DNA of 64,000 nucleotides from Atopsyche davidsoni (taxonomy: Eukaryota > Arthropoda > Insecta > Trichoptera > Hydrobiosidae). A model generated the notes under the pieces. The model was given only the letters and a program-made list of their open reading frames with translations, had not been told where the DNA came from and ran no database searches. The stretch lies in NCBI GenBank assembly GCA_022113835.1, contig JAILWY010000009.1, positions 11,322,001 to 11,386,000 on the forward strand, in the 5' to 3' direction. Of the stretch, positions 49,501 through 61,270 are shown one piece after another. A program made the translations under genes and the position numbers. Numbering within the stretch: the first letter of the stretch is position 1; the number at the start of each line of letters is the position of its first letter.

Positions 49501-50100
49501 AATGGATTTTGTTATGGGGATGTTTTTATTCTGTTGGTTCTTGGATGAAATCTTCCCATTGTTATGAGTGAGGTATGTGTCCTTTGGGTGCTAGTATATC
49601 TCCTCCAGTTTTATGATTTACGGGACTCTGCTCTGAGATTAGGTTAATTTAAACAACTAAAGCAAATATAAGTCACTCGGCCAAAAGGTTACAGGAAAGC
49701 TCACCATTTGAAGGCTTCCTCAGATTATCTTATAAAAGATTATTGAAAGCCAAGGTGCTGTCGATATTATTACTTTTGACTCGGTAATCAGCTTAACACT
49801 CAACGCCTATGGATTTTAAACTATTATTATAAAAACGAGGCAATGATATTATAGAGGTGGCGTTCGGAACATTGACGGTATAAAAGTTTTTGGGACCTTC
49901 ATTCAGTTCTCAATCCTCGAAAACTGAAAGCAATCACTTTTTGTGTTATCTCATGGACACTTGACTTATCATATTTGCTATATAGAATGGTTAAAGTCAT
50001 AGACGCCCAGTTCCAGTATCGCTAACCAGCCGTTACCGCGAAGCGTCTCCGTTATTCTAGAAGGCCGTCCAGGCTCCTCCCCCAACCCCCGCGGGCCGCG
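49500..50100. other. GC-richer non-coding block
   Basis: Patchy mixed composition rising to a GC-rich end at 50030-50100. No coding sequence recognised. Confidence 0.25.
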
Positions 50101-50140
50101 ATGTCACGAGACGTCACGTTACGTCACATTACGTCGGAAA
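50101..50140. promoter_or_regulatory. 10-bp phased CRE half-site array
   Basis: ATGTCAC at 50101, ACGTCAC at 50111 and 50121, ACGTCGG at 50131: four units exactly 10 bp apart, each with a CREB/ATF half site (TCACG or ACGTCA). They would lie on one face of the helix. The array sits in a GC-rich block (50040-50330). Confidence 0.5.
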
Positions 50141-51020
50141 TAATAAGATGCCGTAGGTGGGGATGAACTATTGCGGCAGAGACGAGCTTAAACGCTTGTT
50201 ACGTTGTCCAAACATTTCCGCCGGCGAACGCGCGGCGGCCGGAGACATCTTCTCGCTCGCATTTCGACTGGAAATAAAACATCGCCACCTCACGCCGCGT
50301 CCCTGCAGAAGGAAGAATCTAGGCTGGAAATACAATATAAAAATAAATAAATCAGTTTCGACTTGTTTTCTTATGTTTCCCATTTGTCAAATTGGCGCGA
50401 AGGGGATGTTGCACTATTTAATAATAACGGTAGTTTCACTAATGCAGCATTGAAATTCAACAGATATATTACGGCGGACATAGAATAGCAGAACCCCTAA
50501 TCCGAACAGTAAAACATTATTATCTCACTAAAATCGGGGCGTTGAATTAGATTATTATCGAGTCCCGGGGGCCTAGTAGAATTTCACTGAGCGGCGGTAC
50601 ATGAGCGTGCAGCGCGGGTCTTAGTGTTTCGCCATTAGTCAGGAAGACCGCGCAGCTCCAGTCATTCGGCTCCGCTAATGTGTGCTGATGCGACACCCAG
50701 CACCATTAGGCGGATCCGATGATAAATTCTCCATTGTTTCCTGCGCTGGTATTGGAATGTTACTGCGGTTCGATAGAAATTAGTCTCCCGGGAGTCGCGG
50801 GGTGGCGTGACAACACCGGCGCGTAAATTACAATACGGGGGGCGGAAATCTGCGGCTTCTCGGGGGCGCGGGGTGAAGGGGTTGCAGGGGGTGAAGGATG
50901 AAGGGTGAAGGGGTGCGGGAGTGCTCCTCGCCCCGCTCGCCCGGAGATCTTCATCTTTCGAGACATCCAGAGAATTCACTTTCTACTAGTTCTTCGCGAG
51001 ATCTTTGGCCCGGTAGTTCC
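50140..51020. other. Long CpG-rich non-coding island
   Basis: Nearly 900 bp, including GGGTGAAGG repeats at about 50870-50910. Multiple overlapping short ORFs on both strands reflect low stop-codon density, not genes. AATTAG, ATTATC and TAATG cores (homeodomain/GATA-like) are interspersed. Candidate regulatory element cluster. Confidence 0.35.
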
Positions 51021-52300
51021 AGCTTGAACTTTGATGATGCTGCCAATCTGAAAATAAAAGCAATATTGCATTTTATTTATAATGTGATGTTTTCAATATT
51101 ATCGCGGTTATTATTGGTGTGTTTGGTGCTGAGCTGCATGATTACAAAATGCTGCTTGCGTGCTGAAATCGCTTCGAGAGCCGGTTAGAAAATAACAGCT
51201 GTACTTTGTCTGCGATCGCGTTTTCCAGTGTTTCCATGCATTAGGTATGATGGGATAAACCAAATAGGTAATATCATATGCGGCGATATTGATCCATCTT
51301 TGGATGAAAGCATTTCGCTGTCTTCAATCTTGACTCCACTTGGACGACCTTACCTGAAACTACTCGCAGTTGGGAACTCTTCTTGTCCTATCATCGTAGT
51401 GTGCAATTTGTGTCTTTTTGTAGTGCTGGTGCCTTGAAAGTTTTTTCTCATTGTCCTCCTTCAGTTACAGATTTTATTTCGATATTGCATCAGCATTCGT
51501 GGTTCTCGTAGTTTATCAAAAGAAGGTACTAATAAAACACCGGGTTTTTGAAACGTCAAAAGTCAAGAGGATGTCTGGATCTGTCTCCCTAATAGAAACT
51601 TTTCACTCAGGGCAGGACCGTAAACGTGGAAGGGGATCGTCGTGGAGGTTGCGCAGCAGAAGCCACAACCCTGAGGACATTGACTAGAGAAAACAAGATT
51701 GGATGCTTTTGATGAAAATGTTTTAGAAAACTCAAGAGAATTCTGTTCAAGCTTCAGTCTTCATTAAGCACATTTACTTGATTGTATATTTTGAACACGT
51801 ATGTAGTTTTCATTTATTGTAACTAAATATATATTAATTGTTGTATTTACAAGATTTTGATCAATATGCTTTTAAGCTATCCATCCATATTTACTTTCTT
51901 CTGTATTTTTGCTCTTCAAGCCGTCGTTTCTTGGCCATGATTTAACAAAGATCAAAAGCTGGATACCAGACATCTATTTCGCAAATAATACGTATCTTCC
52001 ATTGATAGAGCATTTCCCATTGCCACCCGATCGGTAAATGCTATAGACTGTAAATCAACACTATCAGGTAACGTATTGAGGAGCCGGGCGAGCCTCCTAA
52101 TTGACAACTCAGAGATAAAGGATTAGTTCCTCGGCAGAAACAGCAAAGGCGGGATAAATCATCTGTCCATCTGATAAACTGATTTCTAACTAAATACAAA
52201 TGCCCGAGATCAAGCAGTCAGACGCAAAGTATGCTATGCGTGTAGGCGATACTGCGCTGTTAATGTTGGTTTGGTTGTTTTATTTTTAGGATCCGTGTCA
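51020..52300. other. Mixed-composition intergenic DNA
   Basis: Patches at 51160-51700 and 51990-52290; an open frame at 51451-51687 ends in Ser/Arg-rich codons with no recognised product. No RNA or transposon identified. Confidence 0.25.
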
Positions 52301-53169
52301 AGAATCATACTAGTTTTTAATAATAAATATCTATATTTATTTTGTTAATCAGGTTTAAATTAAGTTACAATAAATTTATCAATCCCCGTGCCACTATACT
52401 TAGCTATGTAATAAAATTAATCGAGATAAAAAATAAACTCTACGAACTTAAAAAATCAAACTACAAATAAAATATTTGTTACCTACATATTAAATATTAC
52501 ACTGTGAGTTGCCACTTCCTGATTAAGCACAGACCTTTCGCTATTGTAAAACAAGACATCAGCACAATGTCATGATTATGAAAGTTTTCAAATCATTGTG
52601 ACAAAATTTTGGTTGGTATTTATTATACTACCACCATATGCAACATATATTCACAATAATGTAAATACGGGTTTTAAATCTCTACGGCAAGTCACACTAA
52701 TAGTCAAAATAAAAAAAAAAATTGTTTTTATTTTGCAATATTTTTACAAATTATTACAATCGTCATTATTTTAGATAAATCAGCCAGCCTTTGTAAAAAG
52801 CAGGTTTATAGGTTAGTAACGTAAATGAAATGTATATTTATTTGTGAGTTTATAAATTTAAATTTGATTCAAAGCTGAATTGCATGTAGCAGCACCATTT
52901 AATTCCCTCCGGGCTCATGTTTTTGAGGTTCTGGTAAAACTAGATTCCACCATATCCCTAAGGTGGCTAAAATTACCTGATTACTACCACTATCTGGAGA
53001 CAGGCATATATACGAGTATATAATGTATTGCTGAAACTAAACGCTTGTGTCTTCGAAATAATTTGTATAAGTATATTAGTATTTTTACTATTTATTGATG
53101 CTCAATCTCAGATGCGATGTGTCTATAATCTTGGTATGTGCTATTTGATCGTTTTGTCCCTAAAATCTA

Positions 53170-53640
53170 GTGCTTACTAGTGCTGAGGTAAATAAAGGGA
53201 TCTACGGGAAGTGTAGGGGACTATTTTGGTATATACACCAAAGTTATTACGGTTTTAATATACAACACGTTTCCCCGACTGGAGAGTGCCGCGCCGACGA
53301 AGGCCTCGCTGAGCGGTTTATTGCCCCGGAATCAAACGGTCCGTCCGATGTGCGGCCATTTGTTATTGCACATTAACAAATCGAGGCCGGGGCGCGATAT
53401 ATTGTACCGGGGATATCAACAAATCGTCTGCACGGTGGAGAGTGTCTGCCGATTGGAAAATCCTAACAATTTATCGGCTCGGTCAGCGGCTCGGAACGAG
53501 GAGAATTACTTCCCTCCTGGCCGAAACACAGACCGCGCCCGAACCCCCCAGGAATTGATATCCAACATCAGATGTAAAGATTGGCCCATCAAAACATCCC
53601 CTGAAATATGGTCAGTATTTTTCATAAAAAAAAAATGATA
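53170..53640. other. CpG-rich non-coding island
   Basis: About 470 bp with recurring AACAAATCG, GATATC and TTTATTG motifs and ORFs of 68-105 codons that I cannot assign. 52300-53160 before it and 53640-54300 after it are A+T-rich. Confidence 0.3.
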
Positions 53641-54299
53641 CAGGTCTGCGAAGTTTACATTCCGTTTTGCCATTTGTTTTGGCGCCTGCTTGTAATAATG
53701 CTTTGAATTTTGTCAATGTCTGCGTGTGGATGGCTTTATTCTGAAATAAATACTTTGGTTTTGAAAACTCATACGGAGAAACTAGCACCGTGACATGTTG
53801 CATTAATAATACAACAACTTTAATGTTCAAGAGGCACAAGAAGAGAAGAGAGTAACACCAGCGGATTAATATTGAATTGATCTACTGTACAGCGCTTAAT
53901 GTAACGAACGTAAATATATATATTTAAATTTAAATAAATGTAAACAAATGTCATTTTTTATTAACAGCTTACTAGCTTCACCGTCAATTTTGTCTCTAAA
54001 AACAAAACACTAAAATCGAATGTTAAAGAAAATCTTTTTTGCAAATCTATAAAAATTATTTCAGTTTATTTCACGGAAATAATTTTTATACAAGTGAGTT
54101 GTAAAAAAATCTATGAATGCAGTCTCGAATTCCACTCAAGCAAAGCAATTTATTGGTTTTTTGAGTTATTTTACAATTTTTACAAAACCAACCACTGCTC
54201 TACAATTATCCATGAAAATAATGTATTTATCCACTACCTTGAAATCTTTCCAATTTCTTAATTGAACGCAGATAGTAAATAAAAAAAATTCAGAAGAAA

Positions 54300-54620
54300 A
54301 GTAAAACTTGCTACTTTGTCAAATGAAAGATTACCGACTGGTGCTCACTGATTAGGTTCACTGACACTACATTGGCCTTTCATGGCTGAATACAAGCCTG
54401 TAGTACTTTGAATAATTAAAATCAATCATATTCGTTATGAATGTCGCTCGTTCAGTCGAGGTATGAATTTTAATAATTGATATGCAATTTGATTATCCAG
54501 TCGAGGGATCTGCGAGAGACAATAAAACAATAAGATGCAAGCAATCGAATGAAGATAAATTACGAGGGGTCGTTCGCTCCGCTACCCCTGGTTTATGATA
54601 GACTTTTAGGGCAGAATAAG
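54300..54620. other. GC-richer patch
   Basis: Contains repeated CAGTCGAGG (54454, 54499 region). No coding content; 54620-55380 is A+T-rich with nothing seen. Confidence 0.25.
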
Positions 54621-55388
54621 CTTTGATCAAATATTATGGTTTGAGGGTCAATGTTTCGTATGGCAAAATAGCTGAGATATTGTGTTAATATGATAGATGT
54701 TGAGGGTTTAATGTAGAGGATGAATTAATACAATCCCTCGCTATGTTTCACATATTCATCTTGCGTGTTTTAGTGTTGTATTCGCTGCTAACAAGCTTTA
54801 TGATAACAATGTTTTCAGATAAATCCAGCAGCTGAAGACTTAAAGTCGTAGTCTTTAGTAAATATATCGATATGCATTGCATTATTACTTTTCAAGTAAA
54901 TTTATATGTATATTTTTAAGTCATTCATTAAATTAATCATTTTGAAAGTCAAAATAACTGGAAAAGAGTACTCGTTTAACCATCACTATACTATGTAGCT
55001 AATATTTGAACAAATTCGCAACCAGAAAAAATCATTGTTAATCATTGTTAGTCTTGGCTAAAATAGCAAAGATGGACTGGATATAAATATACATGCTTAG
55101 TATAATGATTGAATAAAACTGTAGCAAAGTAAAATAATATAGAGATGTAGTTACCGCTATATTTATTTTTAAATTCTCTTAAATAGCTTGGTAGTAGGTG
55201 TAAAGTAAAACTTACGGCAGTCCATGGATACACCAACAAGTTGTCAACTATTAAGTTTAAAAATTATTATAATTTTCATCATTATGTTTTGTTATTAATA
55301 TGTATTTTTATTTAATATTTTGACATTGAAAAAAATATACAAATATTTTTAAAAATATATACGCCATATTCCTATAATATTTTGACAA

Positions 55389-55520
55389 ATGGAAGCTCTG
55401 AAAGAAAGATGGAAAGGGCCCATGACACTTTCTAAAGGAAAAATCCACCGCCGCAGCCTTATACAGCTGAATGCAAGATGGTTTCATTTGAAGAAGACGC
55501 TACAGCGCTCAGTGGGATGA
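55389..55520 (+). other. Candidate 43-codon small ORF or retrocopy end
   Basis: ATG to TGA, basic product (begins MEALKERWKGPMTLSKGK, ends LKKTLQRSVG). AATAAA followed directly by an A run lies 25-30 bp after the stop (55545-55555), the layout of a processed retrocopy's 3' end or of a small transcript. Composition differs from the A+T-rich flanks. No match recognised. Confidence 0.2.
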
Positions 55521-55959
55521 TTTATTGTAAAATTTCAACATGAAAATAAAAAAAAAGATCGCATTGATAAATAGATTTAACGGAAAAATTTAAAGTAAAC
55601 TAATACAAGTGATATCTAATAATCTAAGAAATCTGAGATGAGATGGTTTTTTACTGAGATGAGAAATTGGCATCATGCAAATGTTAAATTTCGGACAAGA
55701 AATTACGTTTAAATAATAATTTTTAATTCATTATATAAAGAAAAATTAACAAAAATCTTAACATAAAAATAGATTATGTTGAGAATTGTAATTAATTGTG
55801 ACATAAAATATTTAAAAAATAACAAAGTCGCATGTTCAATACACTTGCTGGTATAATTTTATGGATATAGTATTATTATGATACAATGTTATCTTCCACA
55901 AAAAGGGTATTTCATTTTACTATATCATTTAATATCGCATAAAATATGTAAAGCAAAGA

Positions 55960-56500
55960 ATTCCATGAATGCAGACGGCGGGGAAGGAAGCCTCCGAGTC
56001 CCACTCCGCTGCGGGTTTTTCAGAAAGGCTTTTGTAGTCGTTACTGGGCAATCTTAGCGGGTATCCTCTCAATGCTAATGATTCATCCCTTAACAGAGGA
56101 ATAAACCTGCACGGTAGGAAATGAGGTCGGAAGATATAAATTTAATCGCACCATCCGACAGGCTGGGGAGTTAAATAAATAATTACGGGGCTGAGTCCTG
56201 GGCAGACAGGTACGGCCCGCCGCTGGGACCTCCCCAATTAGTTGGGCTTATACATTATCCAAGGGTAAATCGTCGGATTAGGGGCTACGGATTCGTAATT
56301 TAATAATAATATAACGTGCCTGCGTGGGTAACAATTAAGCTACCGCTCGAGCTCCTGCCCCGCGCTGCACGGGCCGGCCTCCGTCACTTTATTAGCAAGT
56401 CATTAGGCGGATATGGGATCGACACATTGACAAATTGACTTATCAACATCTTGTGTGATAATCTGTCAAATTAACCACGAATATGGCGAGAATTATTCTC
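55960..56500. other. GC-richer island rich in homeodomain-like cores
   Basis: About 540 bp with TTATTAG, CATTAGG, AATTAGTTG and TAATTTAATAATAAT interspersed with CpG-rich stretches. Non-coding on both strands. Strong candidate for a developmental enhancer by look only. Confidence 0.35.
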
Positions 56501-56712
56501 AATATTTCGGAACAACCGACTAATTATAAATTTATTACAGAGGTTAAAAAAAAAGAAATTACTAAGCAACAAAAAAAATGCTTAAAGTTCTTTAACAAAA
56601 ATAATTTAAAAAAGTGAAATAAATCCAATAACAATTGTTTGATACGAATCACATTAAATTTAACGTTAATATTTAGAATAAATGATGCAAATCGTGTGTC
56701 TCGTATTTAATA

Positions 56713-56942
56713 TTTTGAATAAAAATACTTGAGTGATTTTCCACATTTTTGTTTTTATTAGTGACCGGTTTCGCCAACCTTTCACGTTGGCATTATCAAA
56801 CAGAACTGTTTGATAATGCCAACGTGAAAGGTTGGCGAAACCGGTCACTAATAAAAACAAAAATGTGGAAAATCACTCAAGTATTTTTATTCAAAATATT
56901 AAAATGGAATTCCACCAAGTACTCTCTGTCAAAAATATTGAA
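56713..56942 (+). mobile_element. Hammerhead-bearing (Penelope-like) copy with inverted duplicate: 93-bp-arm palindrome
   Basis: Flanked by a perfect 16-bp duplication TGTCTCGTATTTAATA (56697-56712 and 56943-56958). The right part (56806-56942, plus) contains the hammerhead-like core and the common tail. The left part (56711-56803) is the exact reverse complement of 56806-56898, separated by only 2 bp; with flanking bases the arms reach 98 bp. The identical small ORFs on both strands here are products of the palindrome, not genes. The identity of the arms suggests recent insertion. Confidence 0.75.
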
Positions 56943-57219
56943 TGTCTCGTATTTAATAATAAATAATTACAAAATAAAGCAATTCAACGAAGCTTCCAGG
57001 GAACGTGCCTTTTCAAAAAAATAATTATAATATGTACATGGTGAGTGTGATTTATCACTAAATATTTTAGTATTTTAGATGATGTGATGGTTTGCGAATT
57101 GCGTGACACGCTTGCCTCCATGCCCATGCTGTGATTCTGCAATAGTTATTTTTTTATAATATCCATAATTTTATAATAAAATATTAAACAAGAGAAAAAT
57201 TTGTGATATATTTCATAAA

Positions 57220-57720
57220 TAAGTGCTATTGTCGCTGAGGCATCTCTTCGTTCCAGTTGTATTGCTACTGAAGTCTTGGGACGCCACTGCCTTCGAGGCA
57301 CCCTCGTGACTCTTATTTTTCCTTTAAGAAAGAAGTAAATAACAGTGTTTATGCAAAATACAACGAATATTCAATTGTTTCGTATTTCAATGGTATTTTT
57401 GTATTACATGGAATTTGAGAGTATGCTCGACGGAAGCTCGTCAAATTGGTACGAATCATTTATTGAATCAATTATGTCTCTTTGATAAAGGAAATTTCTG
57501 CGAAATGGCATAGTAATTCAAATATATTTTAGTATAATTTAGTAATTGAAGTGGTTTCCTCGCTGTTCCGGGGGTGGGAGGGCGCGGACTTGTCTCGCCG
57601 GCGAGCTCTGCGGCGGGCCGCGCCGCGCGGAAGTGAGTCGCTCCGGTGAGCTGACGGATTTGAACGACGTGACCGCGACCTTTTAATTTAACGTCAACAA
57701 GCTTAATAGAGGACTAACCG
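57220..57720. other. CpG-rich block
   Basis: 57560-57680 is among the most GC-rich DNA in the window (GGCGGGCCGCGCCGCGCGG) with no ORF of interest. Could be an unannotated promoter or CpG-rich element. 56960-57220 is A+T-rich. Confidence 0.3.
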
Positions 57721-57919
57721 GAATAATATAACGCAGAGGTAGAATTATTCCACGCGAAAAGGCGGAGAATCTTCAAAGAAAATACAGATAACTTGCAATG
57801 TACCTGTTTCATAGTAAAATTCATTATTGTTACAACAGATTTTCAGCACTTTTTTTTTTTAGAAAACAGATTAGCGTTTACGAGTAGTGAATTGACAACT
57901 GCAGATTAGTAATAAAAAT

Positions 57920-57993
57920 GGCGTGCCACGAGCGGGGTTCGATCTTGTTTTGATGATTGAACTACTGATTTTTGTGCTATGTATCCACTACAC
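57920..57993 (-). mobile_element. tRNA-derived SINE-like sequence split by the hAT insertion
   Basis: Read on the minus strand across the excised hAT, the sequence gives an A-box-like GTGTAGTGGATACATAGCAC. A B-box-like GATCGAACCCC follows about 35 nt later, then CTCGTGGCA. It parallels the tRNA-like sequence at 22.5 kb, which also ends CGTGGCA. Only the left part is listed; its continuation is at 59037 onward. Confidence 0.4.
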
Positions 57994-58125
57994 CAGTGGT
58001 CCCTAACCCTATGCCCGCGGGCACCATGGCGCCATTACATGTGCCCGCCGCTGTGCGACCACGATAAAAAAATTAAGTTTACAATAAAATGATATTAAAA
58101 AAATAATATTTAGTTATTAAAAAAA

Positions 58126-58744
58126 GAAATATAAGTGAAAATATATAATTTTCAAAATAATGATTCTTCATAGATAATCACATATAAGCTTGTTGGAATA
58201 TCATCTTATGGGTATAGTTAGTTTAGTTTTTGTCTCTGTAATAACGTCCTCTAGTAATGCGTTCACGATATTGTTCAGATACTTGATGGAAAAGTTGCTG
58301 AATAAATATAAATCTGATATTTTTGAGATAGGACTGATGAAGCGAAAGCCATATGAAAGTCTACCTTATATTTTTGCGATAGTACAAGTGAAGTGAAAGC
58401 TATGTGAAAGTCTATCTGATTTTTTAACGGTGGTAAAAGTGAGGTGAAATCAATGGGAAAGTCTATCTGATATTTTTCCGGTTGTAAAAGTGAGGTGAAA
58501 GCAATGTGAAAGTCAATATGACATTTTTGCGGTGGTAAAAGTGAGGTGAAAGCTATGTGAAAGTCTACCTGATATTTTTGCGATAGGACGATAATTAAAC
58601 AGCGAAATATAAGCGAAAATAATTATATCGTTATAATTTTAAAAATAATAATTTTCTCCAGAAAATCACATGTAAGCCTGTTGATATAGAATCTTATGGG
58701 TGTAGTTTGGTTTGTCTCCGTCTCTGTAATAACGCCCTCTAATG
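58126..58744 (+). repeat. Direct duplication flanking the 51-bp array
   Basis: About 58126-58256 recurs at about 58603-58744 with divergence. Shared blocks are AAATATAAG-GAAAAT, AATCACAT-TAAGC, ATCTTATGGGT and GTCTCTGTAATAACG-CCTCTA. The element therefore grew by a large internal duplication as well as by tandem expansion. Confidence 0.7.
58330..58590. repeat. Five 51-bp tandem repeats inside the hAT element
   Basis: Units begin GTGAAAGC-ATGTGAAAGTC at 58342, 58393, 58444, 58495 and 58546, exactly 51 bp apart with a few substitutions. Each includes TGATATTTTTGCG and AAAGTGAG. The period is a multiple of three but stops occur in each unit, so it is not coding. Confidence 0.85.
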
Positions 58745-59059
58745 TCTAACTGATATTTTTCGTATTCTAACCTGTGGTTTGCAATTTTTAGCAAATGTAA
58801 ATTTAAATGCTGTTATTAAAAATAATTATTCGTTGCACATTTACCCCAATTCGACCTAATTACCAGAATTTTTATGCTTTTATTTAAAAATATAAACAAT
58901 CATTTTTATATTTTATAATTATATTTTTGGAATTAAACTATAAATATACCTTGAAAAATAAATGGTGCTCGCCGCCCGACCGGCATTCTAGAATGTGTTC
59001 TTGGGTGCAAAAAGTTTGGGGAAGCCTGCACTACACTATTAATCCTAACAAAACCACAA

Positions 59060-60540
59060 ACAGACCAATATGTCCAGTGAGATGGCCTGCAACCTTCTCT
59101 GAGGAGAAACATTTAAAGAAGATAGGGTATAAAATTTTGATTTTTGATATGTGTTAATAATTGTGAAATAGATTTAGAGAAACAATTTTTTTGTTATTGA
59201 TAGATTTTAAACTTCAAATTGATGGTATTGGGTGATTGTATAAGTCTATTTTAATATTAGATGTTCCTCTTGCTTGGGTGTTGTGTTGTGATGTGATTGA
59301 GTCCTGATATTTTTTATCCCAGATCTAGGTTATTGCAACACACTCGAGATCTATGGAATGTATGTATAAAAAAAACACTAAATAAGGATTTCATAATTAT
59401 GAATCTCATTAAAACTCCTGTGTTTTGTGTTGAAATATAGTTGCTTTACAAAGAATGAAGCCGCATTTTACCTTCAGCTTTAGTAAAAATTAGATTTGTT
59501 TGAGTATGAATAATTAACTCGTAAATTAAACACAAAGCGGGTCACAGCATGGTCGCTAAAGCTGCTGCCGAGCTGGCCCGTATTGATCTATGTACATAAT
59601 TAACATATTTTTAGAGACTGAAAGTTGATAATGGTATCAATAAAATTGTTAATTTTGTGGGACCGTTCTTTACATGTAAATCACGGTTAAATTCTTGTTT
59701 AGCTATAAATTAACGGCAGGTGAGACTGGTGTCATCGGGTTATCAAGTTCAAGGGTGTATGTTAGTTTGAATACCACCTGTGTATTTTATAAAAATATAA
59801 AATTTTAAGATTAGGTTTTATTTTACTTAAGTATACAAATTTGAAGGACCCATTTGATTATTAGAAATATAATTTCAAAGGTTAAAAATACTTGCTAGGT
59901 AGAGACAAATGCATTGCATGTGCACTTTGAAATCTAATGATTTAAAAGGTAAAAATATAAAAAAAGTGCCTTTGTTTAATTTTGTAATACGTACTTATGA
60001 GCTTCTACAAAAAATACGAAAAAAGATCCACTCGAAAATTTTCGATTCATTTGTGGTTATATACATATATGTATATTTGTAATAATTTGAAATAAAATAC
60101 ACAAGGGTTCTTATGAGTGCTTTCTGTATTTATAATTTTAATATCATAAATCATTTTAAAAAAAAGTAATGTTATTTTAGTGTCTCGTTACGAAAAAATA
60201 TCTTAATTCAAGTATAAAAGTACGTAAAAAGAGTAACAGGTAAGCAGAAAAAAAGCAAGCGGTGAGTTTTGGGTAAACAAAGCTTATAAAATAATTCTTT
60301 AAAGCAGAATAAAAGTTGGCGTGCACTAATTTTGCATACTTTAAAAGTGAAATGAAATATAAGATGTTGTTTTTATTAAAAAATATATTTTTTTGTATTT
60401 GAGCTATTTATAATTAAAAAATCTTAATTTTTTTTAAAAAATATGTGTTAAAGAGTGAAGCATAAAATGAAAATTTTTAATGTGCTTCAATAGAAGCCAG
60501 ATAAGAGTTTTATAAGGTAAATCTAAAGGGTCCAGATGTG
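59060..60540. other. A+T-rich intergenic DNA
   Basis: No gene, RNA or repeat recognised apart from short GC-richer patches at 59540-59600 and 59690-59760. Confidence 0.35.
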
Positions 60541-61270
60541 TATTTATACATCGATGGTAATAATTCATATCTGAGGTGAGAATGTCACACGCGATCGGTG
60601 ATCCCAGGACGGCTCCGCGAGCAGGAAGCTTTGAGAAGTAAACTTTAATCAGCTCAGCTAAGCTCACTCCCTAACTCCATTCATCAAGGTTTGAGGGAAC
60701 ATCCACTTACCTCCAGTGATGCAAAAATGTATCATAGAAAATCAAAACATTCGGAGCCCCGCGGAGCGACGAGAGCTTGAGACCGGAGAGATTAAATTCC
60801 TGTTAGATTAGATCCAGGAGATAAGTAGTTTGGAAGCTGTAAGCTTTTATTAATGTACGTCATTTAATAAGGCCACCGAGATAATGGATGGACAGGCGCC
60901 CTTTCTCGATAGGGCTAGGAAATGTTAATTACTGAAATATTTCGAAATTTTAACAAATTTCACAACAGTAAAAGGAAAGTTGCTTGGACGTATTCATGTA
61001 TAAGCCCGAGGAAATTGATAAAGCGATGTAATTTAGGTCTCCGTTGGAGATTTATTAAGGTTGAGTCTAGTTTACTAAGGAATAAGAAGCTATAGCGGTC
61101 GGTTGGCTGATAAAACCATATTGTCTTCGGTCTGTAACCGCCGGCCGCCGCCATCAGCCGGGCTCGGGGCGGGGGCTAATGGAAACTCGCAGTGATAAAT
61201 AAAGTTTTTAAGGGTTGGACTTCCCATGCGGGACTCTCGGACCGGCCGAAACAAAAAAACTGATCTTGTT
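60540..61270. other. Large GC-richer island with Hox-like cores
   Basis: About 730 bp containing TTTATTAATG, CATTTAATAAGG, GAGATAATGGATGGACAGG and GGGGCTAATGG around CpG-rich stretches (GCCGGCCGCCGCC at 61140). No coding content. 61270-62290 is A+T-rich with nothing seen. Confidence 0.35.

Larger units (their letters stand above)
57994..59028. mobile_element. Non-autonomous hAT element with 8-bp target duplication
   Basis: 1035 bp bounded by the exact 8-bp repeat CACTACAC (57986-57993 and 59029-59036). The ends are hAT-like: the left begins CAGTGGTCCCTAACCC, and the right in reverse complement begins CAGGCTTCCCCAAACTTTTTG. GC-rich subterminal regions enclose an A+T-rich interior with no transposase. 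The interior has five 51-bp tandem copies and a longer direct duplication (separate entries). Confidence 0.85.

Noticed and set aside
50157..51188. Cluster of ORFs on both strands in the CpG-rich block
   Set aside because: Low stop density from high GC; reading frames conflict and none resembles a protein family.
56666..57024. Two similar ORFs on opposite strands (64 and 91 codons)
   Set aside because: They start with the same peptide because the region is a palindromic retroelement insertion; not genes.
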